The notes under the pieces were generated by a model, which had not been told where the DNA came from, did no database searches, and saw only the letters and a list, made by a program, of their open reading frames with translations. Shown here piece by piece: positions 1 through 7,745 of a stretch of 36,426 bases of DNA. Both the position numbers and the translations under genes were made by a program. The stretch's first letter is position 1; every line of letters begins with the position of its first letter. Source of the stretch: Limosilactobacillus alvi (GTDB lineage: Bacteria > Bacillota > Bacilli > Lactobacillales > Lactobacillaceae); the NCBI RefSeq assembly GCF_016900115.1, contig NZ_JACJJQ010000019.1, positions 1 through 36,426 of the forward strand. Reading direction: 5' to 3'.

Positions 1-77
1 ATACATAAAATCCCCTAAATCAAAAAAATTGGTACTGCTAGGATTTTACTCCTATCAGTACCAAATATTGTAGACCC
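1..77. mobile_element. End of an insertion sequence (partial, cut by window edge)
   Basis: The first 77 bases share the blocks ATACATAAAATCCC and TTGTAGACCC with a second site at 16160-16196, in the same order. Between the blocks lies a hairpin (GGTACTG / CAGTACC, with TAGGA / TCCTA inside). Read outward-in, the end begins GGGTCTACA, which resembles ISL3-family inverted repeats, but the family call is a guess. The transposase would lie outside the window. The adjacent LacI-type reading frame starts exactly at this end, so the insertion truncated that gene. Confidence 0.5.
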
Positions 78-295
78 ATACCTATCCAACTGACTATGGT
101 GTTGCCACTTACGAAGAGTTTGACTGGATGCTAACCATGCGCCCGGAAATTAGTCGCATTAAGCAAGATTCCCGAGAAATCGGTAAACGAGCTGCATCCT
201 TACTACACCAAAAGATCGAACATCCTGATCAAGTGCCTAAACAACCTGACACAATCGTAATTCCAACTTCATTAATTATTAAGAATAGCTTCTAA
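74..295 (+). pseudogene. 3' remnant of a LacI-family transcriptional regulator
   Basis: An open frame runs from the IS junction to the TAA at 293-295 and encodes about 73 residues. It reads as the C-terminal end of a LacI/GalR sugar-responsive repressor: the stretch around REIGKRAASLLHQKIE matches the last helix of the sensor domain, and IVIPTSLIIKNSF resembles the usual final strand (VIPTxLVxRxS). The DNA-binding half and most of the sensor domain are absent, removed by the IS end to the left. No start codon with a ribosome binding site is present. Its former target genes cannot be told from this window. Confidence 0.7.
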
Positions 296-302
296 AAATA
301 AA

Positions 303-346
303 AAAGTGGGGTTAAGGAGAAATGTCTCTTCCTAACCCCATTTTTT
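303..346. terminator. Bidirectional rho-independent terminator
   Basis: The stem TGGGGTTA (307-314) pairs with TAACCCCA (333-340), with inner GAGA/TCTC pairing. It is flanked by an A-run on the left and TTTTTT on the right. It can stop the regulator remnant on the plus strand and the acetyltransferase on the minus strand, whose stop codon lies at its edge. Confidence 0.85.
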
Positions 347-971
347 AGTATTGATAACTAGTATTCTTTATATTTTTGATTTCTGAATAACGTTCATCAG
401 TTTTTAGTGGCCGAATTACTTTTGCTGGGTTACCAGCAACAATTACATTTGCAGGAACATCTCGAGTAACAACGCTCCCAGCACCAATAATACTATTATC
501 ACCAATCGTTACATTTCCTAAAACTACACATTGCTCCCCAAACCAAACGTTATTACTAACTTTAATTGGATGGGCTTCACAGTAGCCAATTTGGCGCCCT
601 AGAGGATCCTCGACATGATTTGATGTATAAAACCCACACTTAGGGCCAATTTTAACATCATCTCCAAAAGTTATCGGTGCACAATCCATAAAGAAGCAGT
701 CAAAATTAGCAAAAAAATTTTTTCCCACTACTACATTTTTACCAAATTCAACACGAATATTAGGTAAAATCGTTGTATTTTCACCAACTCGTCCTAATAA
801 TTCTTCTAAAAGTTGGGTATCACATTTTCCGGTTTGCAAATATCCATAATTATAACGACGGCATAAGCCTAACGCCCAGTTACGAAGTTCGTTGGCATCT
901 CGAGAAACATCATCGTATGGTTTTCCACTGCCACTTTCCGCCAATACTCTCCTTATTGTCCTAACATCCAT
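345..971 (-). CDS. Maltose/galactoside O-acetyltransferase-type enzyme (left-handed beta-helix)
   Basis: 208 residues, the usual length for maltose/galactoside O-acetyltransferases, cytosolic enzymes that move an acetyl group from acetyl-CoA to a sugar. The N-terminal 60 residues match the Mac domain (KPYDD, then RNWALGLCRRYN). From about residue 75 onward come hexapeptide repeats (VVVGKNFFANFDCFF, IGPKCGFYTSNHVED, VWFGEQCVVLGNVTIG) typical of the trimeric beta-helix fold. The His in TSNHVEDP is at the catalytic position of this family, and the closing GNPAKVIRPL loop is standard. The start is supported by AGGTGA seven bases upstream. It follows the aldo-keto reductase by 8 bases on the same strand, so the two are probably co-transcribed. 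The true acceptor sugar is unknown. Confidence 0.85.
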   Translation of the reverse strand: MDVRTIRRVLAESGSGKPYDDVSRDANELRNWALGLCRRYNYGYLQTGKCDTQLLEELLGRVGENTTILPNIRVEFGKNVVVGKNFFANFDCFFMDCAPITFGDDVKIGPKCGFYTSNHVEDPLGRQIGYCEAHPIKVSNNVWFGEQCVVLGNVTIGDNSIIGAGSVVTRDVPANVIVAGNPAKVIRPLKTDERYSEIKNIKNTSYQY

Positions 972-979
972 AATTTCAC

Positions 980-1837
980 CTATTTCTTCTTGTACGGATA
1001 TTGTTCCCCAAATTCATAAACCATTTCGGGTTCCTTACTAATTCGGTGGTTCCAGTTAATTGTTTCGATCTTAGCGATTTCGGCATCACTTAATTCAAAA
1101 TCATAGATGTCGGCATTTTCTTTAATCCGGCTTGGATGGACTGACTTTGGAATAATCGCTACCCCATTTTGAAGGTGCCACCGCAAGACTACTTGAGCTG
1201 GGGTCTTACCATGGGTAGCCGCAATTGCTTGCAAGATTGGGTGATCCAAGATTTGGCCCCGGCCTAGCGGCGACCAGGCTTGGGTGACAATATGATTTTC
1301 CTGGTCAAACTTCAATAATGGCTTTTGATTAAGCCATGGATGACATTCAATTTGATTAATCACTGGCATCTCATGAGCCTGCGTAGCGAGGTATTGCAAG
1401 TGAATCATCCCGTAATTGCTGACCCCGATGGACCGGGTTAAACCTTCTTTTTTCAGCTCTTCAAAAGCTCGCCAAGTGTTGAAAAACTCAGTATTGATTG
1501 GCCAGTGCACCATTAATAGGTCCACATAGTCCATCTTTAACTTCTTAAGGGATTCTTTGACCGAAGCAATCGCTGATTCATAACCTTGGTTTGCTTCATT
1601 GACCTTAGTGGCAATAAAAAGATTATCCCGGGAAACATCAAGGTCCGCTAAGGCTTTCCCCAACAAGTCCTCATTTTGATACATTTGGGCCGTATCAAAT
1701 AACCGGTAACCCGCTTCATAAGCGGCATGCACGGAATTAGTTAATTCAGTTTGGTCGGTAATCTTATAAATTCCGAACCCTTCTTGTGGCATTTGGTTCC
1801 CATCTGCCAGGGTAATTAGATTGTTGGTAATATCCAT
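980..1837 (-). CDS. Aldo-keto reductase (2,5-diketo-gluconate reductase-like)
   Basis: 285 residues forming a complete aldo-keto reductase, an NADPH-dependent cytosolic TIM-barrel enzyme that reduces aldehydes and ketones. The catalytic tetrad is visible: Asp in LFDTAQMY, Tyr in the same motif (QMYQNE), Lys in IATKVNE and His in LMVHWPIN. The family signature VGVSNY appears as SIGVSNYG, and the cofactor-binding IPKSVHPSRIKEN lies near the C-terminus. GGAGGAAAAA just upstream of the ATG gives a strong start. It leads a two-gene unit with the acetyltransferase. The natural substrate cannot be deduced; proteins of this subgroup are often annotated as 2,5-diketo-D-gluconic acid reductase or glyoxal reductase. 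Confidence 0.9.
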   Translation of the reverse strand: MDITNNLITLADGNQMPQEGFGIYKITDQTELTNSVHAAYEAGYRLFDTAQMYQNEDLLGKALADLDVSRDNLFIATKVNEANQGYESAIASVKESLKKLKMDYVDLLMVHWPINTEFFNTWRAFEELKKEGLTRSIGVSNYGMIHLQYLATQAHEMPVINQIECHPWLNQKPLLKFDQENHIVTQAWSPLGRGQILDHPILQAIAATHGKTPAQVVLRWHLQNGVAIIPKSVHPSRIKENADIYDFELSDAEIAKIETINWNHRISKEPEMVYEFGEQYPYKKK

Positions 1838-1898
1838 TTTTTCCTCCTCAAAGCGTTTTTCTTAGTATAACAAATTTATCCGGAAAAATACTAAAAAC

Positions 1899-2043
1899 GA
1901 GGGTGGGAAGAAACTCAAGTTTCTTCCCACCCTCTCTTTCATCTCCGAATGTTACTCAGTAACTAAGGTCAAAAAGCACGTCCTTAGCGGATAAGTGCGA
2001 ACGAAAGGTCGATTCTAATGAATCAACCTTCGTTCTTCTTATC
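1899..2043 (-). repeat. Dispersed structured repeat, copy A (ends in a terminator hairpin)
   Basis: Read on the minus strand this stretch contains a first hairpin (GAACGAAGGTTGATT / AATCGACCTTTCGTTC, 1999-2035), a conserved linker (CTTATCCGCTAA, GTTACTGAGTAACATTCGG) and a final hairpin (GAGGGTGGGAAGAAACT / AGTTTCTTCCCACCCTC, 1899-1934) followed by TTTTTAG. The same parts in the same order occur at 21240-21462 on the plus strand. In both places the repeat lies downstream of a gene and in its reading direction, here the fic locus. The last hairpin would act as that operon's terminator. This copy lacks about 80 bases present in copy B. Confidence 0.75.
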
Positions 2044-2127
2044 CCAACCAGGCCGTCAAGGAGCTTTTTTCCCAACCTCGTTAGCTTAATTTATAACGAA
2101 GATATTTAGGTATGACACGCTTCTAAT

Positions 2128-2785
2128 TTATGATCGCCTACGTTTGCTTCTCTGCTCCAAAAACTTCTTCTTGTAATCACTAATTTGTTGCTGAGCAGCT
2201 AACTCCATAATTTTATTTTTGTCTGCTAATGTTTCCATCCGCATAAATTTTTCAAGTTGCTTAGCATCAGCATTTTTTAACGCTTCAATCACTTGTTCAT
2301 CTTGACGATTATAGTTTAGATATTGCCCCTTTTGAGCTGCCATAATAACTAAGAGAGTTTTTGTTGACCTACCATTACCTTCCCTAAAGGGGTGAAAGTA
2401 ATTTAAGTAATCTAACAATTGTGCATACTGTGAAACACTAGGTTTACGATCACGTTGAATATCCTGTATCAGATCATTAATTGCCTTAATAGCTTCAGGA
2501 AAGCTATGCGACAACATAAAGTTAGTACCATCTTTTGCTAATTCATAATTTCTAAATTCACCAGTCCAATCGTAAAGGTCACTATATATGAATCTTAGCT
2601 AAGTCATCAACACTTTTGATTGGTCGAATTTTTTGATAGTGGCTAAATAAAAAAACTGTTTTTTCCGAAACAGTTTGATACTCAACTTTCATCAATTCAC
2701 TTTGTCGTTGTATACCTAACTTATTTCGTAACGTACCATTTGAATATTGAAATTTTGCTTTTAGTTCTTGATCAATATTCTTCAC
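2128..2785 (-). pseudogene. Fic-domain protein, disrupted by frameshift
   Basis: Two minus-strand frames together make one Fic protein. Fic proteins usually transfer AMP from ATP to target side chains and often act as toxins. The first frame (2785-2582) ends SVDDLAKIHI and then stops. The second carries SDLYDWTGEFRNYEL and GTNFM, the region just before the active site, and then HPFREGNGRSTK, the Fic catalytic loop with its His. The join near 2575-2582 lacks the usual KYLF step between the two, consistent with a small deletion. The second Arg of HPFxxGNGRxxR is Lys here. Catalytic residues survive only on the fragment from 2517, so a shortened product starting at the internal ATG is possible but would lack the N-terminal helices. 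It follows the HTH gene by two bases. Confidence 0.75.
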
Positions 2786-2787
2786 TT

Positions 2788-3201
2788 TTAATCACCAAAA
2801 ATGTCGTTGAATTGAGCTTCATACTTAGGATTAGGCTCTTTAAGCGTTCGTTTTAAACTCAGGACGTTTTCCCGACTTGGTTCCCAACCTTCCATCACAT
2901 TACTTTTTACTGCAAACTCAACAACTTGAAAATCAAATCTATTTTCAAATTTAACCCCTTGGATAGTGAGGTTTTCCCGGTCAATTACTAATTTAAAACT
3001 TGGCTTTTGCAGCTCTGACAAGACACTACCCGGATCCTTGTGGCTAGCTAAAGCTAAGGCATTAATAATCTTAACCGTCCAAGTAGTCACCGGCCGCTTA
3101 AAAGCCACACTTAAAGTAGTCGGCCGGATACCAGAAGCTCTAGCAACGTCAGCGGCCGTTAATTGGTTAATCTGTAAAAATTCATCGATCGTCATTGCCA
3201 T
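2788..3201 (-). CDS. HTH-domain protein, likely antitoxin/repressor partner of Fic
   Basis: 137 residues. The N-terminal part (about residues 4-45: IDEFLQINQLTAADVARASG, then RPTTLSVAFKRP) is an XRE-like helix-turn-helix. The C-terminal part (PSRENVLSLKRTLKEPNPKYEAQFNDIFGD) is charged and helical and resembles the tails of small proteins that precede fic genes. It sits directly upstream of the broken fic gene, with two bases between them, in the arrangement of a toxin-antitoxin operon with a DNA-binding antitoxin. I do not see a certain copy of the (S/T)xxxE(G/N) inhibitory motif of Fic antitoxins. The gene looks intact although the toxin is damaged, as expected if loss of the toxin came first. 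Confidence 0.65.
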   Translation of the reverse strand: MAMTIDEFLQINQLTAADVARASGIRPTTLSVAFKRPVTTWTVKIINALALASHKDPGSVLSELQKPSFKLVIDRENLTIQGVKFENRFDFQVVEFAVKSNVMEGWEPSRENVLSLKRTLKEPNPKYEAQFNDIFGD

Positions 3202-3218
3202 ACTATCACCTTAAGGTT

Positions 3219-3280
3219 AATTGTATCCTAAAAAACGGCCTTTCTACAATATTTTGCATTTTTGTACAATGGATTGTATA
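3219..3280 (-). promoter_or_regulatory. Promoter region with repeated ATTGTA motifs, candidate operator
   Basis: The motif ATTGTA or its complement occurs four times upstream of the HTH gene: ATTGTAT at 3220, CTACAAT at 3244, TTGTACAAT at 3262 and ATTGTAT at 3273. The spacing and inverted pairs suit binding by the HTH protein to its own promoter. Autoregulation is inferred from the layout alone. Confidence 0.4.
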
Positions 3281-3285
3281 TAGAC

Positions 3286-3331
3286 TAAAAACACCGTCTT
3301 ACTAGCCTATGTGACTAGCCAAGACGGTGTT
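3286..3331 (-). terminator. Terminator of araA
   Basis: AACACCGTCTT (3290-3300) pairs with AAGACGGTGTT (3321-3331), with an inner CTAG-containing stem. On the minus strand the hairpin is followed by TTTTTAG. It lies 80 bases past the araA stop codon. Confidence 0.85.
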
Positions 3332-3410
3332 AGCTTAACTTAAAACAAAAATATTTGTATTTTTAAAGAATGTGATTAAACCGTTATCAGATTAGCTAGG
3401 AGGTAATTAA

Positions 3411-4832
3411 CTACTTGATGCTAATGAAGTCAACCCCAAAGAGGTCAGCTAATTGCTTCAATTGTTCTTCGCTCAAGGAAAGGGTAAGGACAGTGTGGTG
3501 ACCCCCACCATTCTTCATCCAAGCCTTAGCACCTTCAGCTAAGCCGATTTCTGGCGTCCACATTTGCTTAGCAACTGGAAGCTTTGGCATTTCAGCTTCT
3601 GGCGTCTTGCAGTCAACTGGGTAGCCGATGAACTTGTAGCCATCGTCGAAGTAGGACAAGGTGATGTCGTAGCCCTTGCCTTCGGAACCAGTAAAGACAA
3701 GCCGAGCTGGGTCAGCCTTACCACCAATGTCCAATGGGTGAACTTCAACCCGTGGCTTGTCAGAAGCCAAGGTTGGATCAACTTCAAGCATGTGGGAGCC
3801 CATGATAGCTTCGTGACCATGACGAAGGTCAAGCGTGTAGTCTTCCATCAAAGCCGTTTGCTTATTGTCAGCAGCAATCTTCAATAAGCGAGTTAACCCG
3901 GCCATCTTGAAGTCCCCTTCTGGACCGAAGCCGTAGCCATCGATCATCAAGAGTTGAACTGCCAAACCAGGTAATTGTTCTAAGCCTTTCAAGTCTTGGA
4001 AGTTATCAGTAAAGGCGTCGTAACCATTGTCATCCAAGAACTTCTTGATCCCGAGGTATTCACGAAGTTGGTAACGAACGGAGTGTACGTACTTGTCATG
4101 ATCGTTGTCCCCTTCAACCAAGTCAAACTTCTTTTCGAGGTCAGCGTAAGCTTTGTCAATATCGTCTTCAGAGATAGCGTCAACCACATCAACTAATTCG
4201 TTCGTTGGATAGTAGTCAACCGTCCAGCCAAGCTTAATTTGAGCAGCAACCTTGTCACCTTCAGTAACGGCAACGTCACGCATCGTGTCCCCAAAACGAG
4301 CAATCCGAATGTGGAAGCTTTCGTTGTAGGCGATGGCCACGTGTTGCCAATCAGCGATTTGCTTTTGCACATCTTCATCGCCCCACCAACCGTAAACCGA
4401 AGCGGCTGGAATATGGAGACGAGAGTTGATGTAAGCATATTCCCGGTCACCGTGAGCACTTTGATTTAAGTTCATGTAATCCATGTCGATTGAATCGAAT
4501 GGAATATTGTTCAAGAATTGGGTTGCCAAGTGGAGCAATGGCTTTTGCAATAATTGCGTTCCCCGAATCCAATTCTTAGCTGGTGAGAAGGTGTGCATCC
4601 AGGTAATTACCCCGGCAACTTCATCGTTGAAATTAGCTTCCTTCATAAACTTCGTAATGCTGTCAGCCGTCGTAGCAACCAACTTAAATTCAACTGGGTA
4701 GTCAAGCTTACCACTTTCGTTTAAACCCTTAACAATTTCCTTGGCATCCTTTTCCACTTGTTCCAAAGCTTCTGGACCATAGAGTGGTTGACTACCAACA
4801 ACAAACCAGAATTTGTAATCTACATTACGCAT
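3411..4832 (-). CDS. araA: L-arabinose isomerase
   Basis: 473 residues, the normal length for AraA, the cytosolic Mn-dependent enzyme that converts L-arabinose to L-ribulose in the first step of arabinose breakdown. Recognisable parts are the N-terminal [14 protein letters not shown], the [15 protein letters not shown] loop, the region from [13 protein letters not shown], the segment [11 protein letters not shown] and the His-bearing GGGHHTVLT near the C-terminus. The start follows a GGGGATTATC stretch. It is transcribed separately from araBD and has its own AraR-like and cre-like sites upstream and its own terminator downstream. Confidence 0.97.
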   Translation of the reverse strand: MRNVDYKFWFVVGSQPLYGPEALEQVEKDAKEIVKGLNESGKLDYPVEFKLVATTADSITKFMKEANFNDEVAGVITWMHTFSPAKNWIRGTQLLQKPLLHLATQFLNNIPFDSIDMDYMNLNQSAHGDREYAYINSRLHIPAASVYGWWGDEDVQKQIADWQHVAIAYNESFHIRIARFGDTMRDVAVTEGDKVAAQIKLGWTVDYYPTNELVDVVDAISEDDIDKAYADLEKKFDLVEGDNDHDKYVHSVRYQLREYLGIKKFLDDNGYDAFTDNFQDLKGLEQLPGLAVQLLMIDGYGFGPEGDFKMAGLTRLLKIAADNKQTALMEDYTLDLRHGHEAIMGSHMLEVDPTLASDKPRVEVHPLDIGGKADPARLVFTGSEGKGYDITLSYFDDGYKFIGYPVDCKTPEAEMPKLPVAKQMWTPEIGLAEGAKAWMKNGGGHHTVLTLSLSEEQLKQLADLFGVDFISIK

Positions 4833-4899
4833 GTTTGATAATCCCCTTTATTACGTTTTGCCTATTACTAATAAACGCTGTCAATTAATAGTTAATAAT

Positions 4900-4947
4900 T
4901 TGTAAATCGCTTACAATGCAAATTGTAAAATATTTATCCGTATAAAT
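4900..4947 (-). promoter_or_regulatory. araA control region: cre-like site and AraR-like operator
   Basis: TTGTAAGCGATTTACAA (minus strand, 4900-4916) matches the CcpA cre consensus apart from one extra base. ATTTATCCGTATAAAT (4932-4947) matches the AraR box (ATTTGTACGNACAAAT of Bacillus) and shares TTGATTTRTACGGAYAAA with the sites upstream of the symporter and araB. The expected control is repression by AraR without arabinose and catabolite repression when glucose is present; this follows from the families. Confidence 0.65.
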
Positions 4948-4978
4948 CAAGCTGTTTTTGCAATTTATACGCAATTTA

Positions 4979-6346
4979 TTATTTGTGGGTACCCTGAGCT
5001 TCAATTTCTTCCAGCGTCTTCCCTTGCGTTTCTGGAACACAAGTCTTTACAAAGATAACCCCAAGGACACAGATGATCCCAAAGATTGCAAAGACGGCTT
5101 CTTGTGACATCACACCAGTCATGATTGGGAAAATTAATCCAACAAACCAGGAACCAACCCAGTTCATGGATGAAGCCAATCCGGCTGCCCGACCACGAAT
5201 GGCAAGTGGGAAAATTTCCCCAACAATAACCCAAGTAAGCGGTGCCCAAGTAAAGGAGTAGAAAGCAACATAGATACTCAAGAAGACAACAATCATCATT
5301 GGGTTCGTGTGCGGAACCATGTAGTGAATAATTGATGGTAACAGGAAGGATAAGGCCATCACGGTCCCACCCATCATAATCAACGTCCGCCGCTTAATCT
5401 TGTCAGCAATGGCGATGAAGAGCAAGGAACCAAGGACTAAGATAACCCCTTGGATAATTGGCCACATCAAAGCAGAACTTGCGGCATTCCCAGTGGCTTT
5501 TTCAACAATTAGTGGAATGTAGTAGAAAATAGCGTTAGCACCTTGGAATTGTTGGAAAGTGGCCACCCCAACCCCAGCAATAACCAAGTAGCGGTACTTC
5601 TTAGAGAAGAGCATCTTGTAGCTAACATGTGAAGCAGCTGCTTTTTCTTCTTTAGCGGTGCTCTTAATTTGGTTGATTTCGTCTTCAATTTCTTGTTGGG
5701 AAGAACGAATCATCCCCAACACGTGGCGAGCACTTTCTTCGTCTCCGTTTTGAAGCAAGAACCGTGGTGATTCAGGTAAACGAAGAACCCCAAAGTAAAG
5801 GATAAAGGCTGGTACTGCAGCTAAGGCTAACATTGCCCGCCATGCCCAAGCACCTGGCAAGTCCTTCAAAACAAAGTCCATAATGTAAGATAACAACATC
5901 CCAGAAACAATCATCGTCTGGTTCAATCCGGAAAGCCGCCCCCGCATCTTGGCAGGTGCCATTTCAGACATATAAGCTGGAACTAAGGCTGACGCCGCCC
6001 CAACGGCAAGTCCTAAGAAGATCCGGACAATTACTAAGAATAAAGCACCATTGTGTGGTGAAATCCCGGAAAGGATTGAACCAAGGGCAAAAATAATTGC
6101 TGAGTAAAGAATAACTTTCCGCCGCCCTAAGTGGTCTGAAAGTTGTCCGGCAAGTGCACCCCCAAAGATTGCCCCAAACATAACTGCCGAAGTAATCCAA
6201 CCAACAATTGATGCATTGCCTGCTAAATGCCAATCAACTTGTAAGAATGGGAGTGCCCCGGTCATAACCCCAATGTCATAACCAAACAGGATTCCCCCAA
6301 ATGAGCCGAAGAAGTAAATAAATTTATTCGAGATAGTCTTGTTCAT
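4979..6346 (-). CDS. Sugar:proton symporter of the MFS, likely arabinose uptake
   Basis: 455 residues with 12 hydrophobic stretches, a complete major facilitator of the sugar-porter family. The hallmarks are GQLSDHLGRRKVILYSA between helices 2 and 3, PESPRFLLQNG after helix 6, GRRTLIMMGG-like KIKRRTLIMMGG in the second half and PETQGKTLEEIE at the C-terminus. It should import a pentose with a proton across the cell membrane. Its place between araR and araA, and an AraR-like box upstream, point to L-arabinose (AraE-like role). The closest families also carry xylose, galactose and myo-inositol, so substrate is inferred from context. The start has a GGAGGGTAGG stretch upstream. Confidence 0.88.
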   Translation of the reverse strand: MNKTISNKFIYFFGSFGGILFGYDIGVMTGALPFLQVDWHLAGNASIVGWITSAVMFGAIFGGALAGQLSDHLGRRKVILYSAIIFALGSILSGISPHNGALFLVIVRIFLGLAVGAASALVPAYMSEMAPAKMRGRLSGLNQTMIVSGMLLSYIMDFVLKDLPGAWAWRAMLALAAVPAFILYFGVLRLPESPRFLLQNGDEESARHVLGMIRSSQQEIEDEINQIKSTAKEEKAAASHVSYKMLFSKKYRYLVIAGVGVATFQQFQGANAIFYYIPLIVEKATGNAASSALMWPIIQGVILVLGSLLFIAIADKIKRRTLIMMGGTVMALSFLLPSIIHYMVPHTNPMMIVVFLSIYVAFYSFTWAPLTWVIVGEIFPLAIRGRAAGLASSMNWVGSWFVGLIFPIMTGVMSQEAVFAIFGIICVLGVIFVKTCVPETQGKTLEEIEAQGTHK

Positions 6347-6394
6347 TTCGACCTACCCTCCATTAAGAAATTCGTCCTAATAGGTGTTAATAAG

Positions 6395-6440
6395 TCGTAA
6401 GCGATTTCATAACAAATGATATCAAATTGTCCGAATAAAT
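6395..6440 (-). promoter_or_regulatory. Symporter control region: cre site and AraR-like operator
   Basis: TCGTAAGCGATTTCAT (6395-6410) fits the cre consensus with a single mismatch. AAATTGTCCGAATAAAT (6424-6440) is the weakest of the three AraR-like boxes but keeps the central TCCG and flanking AT arms. Both lie between the symporter start and the araR terminator. Confidence 0.6.
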
Positions 6441-6462
6441 TCAATACAAATAACAAACAAAT

Positions 6463-6506
6463 ATTAAAAAGGCTTTACAAATCTAACTAATAGATCTGCA
6501 AAGCCT
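6463..6506 (-). terminator. Terminator of araR
   Basis: AGGCTTT (6470-6476) pairs with AAAGCCT (6500-6506). On the minus strand the stem is followed by TTTTTAATA. It lies directly after the araR stop codon and separates araR from the symporter transcript. Confidence 0.8.
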
Positions 6507-6513
6507 CGCTATC

Positions 6514-7599
6514 TTAATCTTTATTTGCAACTACTGATTCATTGAAGTGTGGTGGCATATCATACTTTATCGATTCTACGGTTTCCCCTTCAATCAATTT
6601 TACAATCATCGAGCCCGCATCAAGCCCCATTTTTTCTTTCGGGTGCTCTAAGGTTGTTAAACGTGGTTTGAGATACCGACCAAGCACAAAATCGTCACAA
6701 CCAGTAATACTTACATCTTCAGGAATTCGTAGGTTTAATGAACGAATTACGTCCATAATTTGGATTGCTAATTCATCATTGTAACAAATCACTGCAGTTG
6801 GATGATCCGGAGCGCTCATAATGTCTGAAACGCGTTTGAAGACCTTACTCATGTCTTGGCCAGATTGATACATAATTGTTTTATTTAGATATGAAATTTC
6901 TGGATGTTCCATATAGGCATTAATAAAGCCACGCATCCGGTGAGTTCCTTGCATATCATCAACCTGGAAAATCCCTAAAATTTGCTTGTGTCCCTGATCA
7001 ATTAGGTAACTCGTCATTGCTGCTTCAGCTTCCATATCCTTTGTTTCAAGGTATGGCGCATTTAATTCTGAATAATGGGCATTAATAAAAACCGTTGGAA
7101 TTTTAGCATCTTCAATTTTTTGGTAAAGCTCAATATTAGGGTCGGGCATCGCACTTTGTGTTGGTTCGATAATCAATCCGGCAACTTGGTTATCCAACAT
7201 CCGTTTTAAGCTCTGGGCCTCTTTTTCTCGATTATTATGGGTGTTACTAATAATCAGCGAGTACCCCCGCGCTGAAACTGCCCGGTCAATCCCGGAAATA
7301 ATGCTTGGGAAGATGTAATCAGCAAGATGAGTCGTAATAACCCCAATCATCTTGTTATTAATGACCCGCTTAGTTGAACTATCTTGCCAATCATCAACGT
7401 ACATCCCCCCACCTTGAATCCGATATACGTAATGATCATTTTGTAATTCGCCAACTGCCCGGCGGACAGTATAACGACTAACTTGGTATTTCACCATTAG
7501 GTCGGACTCGGTTGGTAACTTATCACCAACTTGGTAATCGCCCCGCTCAATCGCCTCCTTAATTCCTTTCTTTACAACTTCATACTTAATTTCCGCCAT
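6514..7599 (-). CDS. araR: Arabinose-responsive repressor, GntR-type HTH with LacI-type sensor
   Basis: 361 residues. Residues 1-70 are a GntR winged helix (GDKLPTESDLMVKYQVSRYT, then VRRAVGELQ and GGGMYVDDW). The rest is a periplasmic-binding-protein-like sensor of LacI type (IGVITTHLADYIFPSIISGI, SITGCDDFVLGRYLKPRLTT, then GLDAGSMIVKLIEGE). This GntR-plus-LacI fusion is the AraR architecture, which releases its operators when it binds L-arabinose. The gene sits in the middle of the ara cluster with its own terminator. A near-palindrome, ATGTATGTTAGTACAT, about 30 bases upstream could be an autoregulatory site but does not match the AraR box well. Confidence 0.93.
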   Translation of the reverse strand: MAEIKYEVVKKGIKEAIERGDYQVGDKLPTESDLMVKYQVSRYTVRRAVGELQNDHYVYRIQGGGMYVDDWQDSSTKRVINNKMIGVITTHLADYIFPSIISGIDRAVSARGYSLIISNTHNNREKEAQSLKRMLDNQVAGLIIEPTQSAMPDPNIELYQKIEDAKIPTVFINAHYSELNAPYLETKDMEAEAAMTSYLIDQGHKQILGIFQVDDMQGTHRMRGFINAYMEHPEISYLNKTIMYQSGQDMSKVFKRVSDIMSAPDHPTAVICYNDELAIQIMDVIRSLNLRIPEDVSITGCDDFVLGRYLKPRLTTLEHPKEKMGLDAGSMIVKLIEGETVESIKYDMPPHFNESVVANKD

Positions 7600-7680
7600 G
7601 GTACTCCCCGTTTTCTTTGATGTATGTTAGTACATGATAACGCAGATCACGCCCCCATTGTCAACTAAAAACACAACTAG

Positions 7681-7717
7681 TAAAATAAAAACTCACTCAG
7701 CTAACTAGCCAAGTGAG
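7681..7717 (-). terminator. Terminator of araBD
   Basis: CTCACT (7692-7697) pairs with AGTGAG (7712-7717). On the minus strand the stem is followed by TTTTTATTTTA. It lies about 30 bases beyond the araD stop codon. Confidence 0.75.
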
Positions 7718-7745
7718 CTTCTCAGTTATCATTTCAAACTATTCC

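Noticed and set aside
4193-4459. Long antisense and out-of-frame ORFs inside araA, the symporter, araB and the PTS gene
   Set aside because: They are shadows of strong coding frames, with no ribosome binding sites or family motifs.
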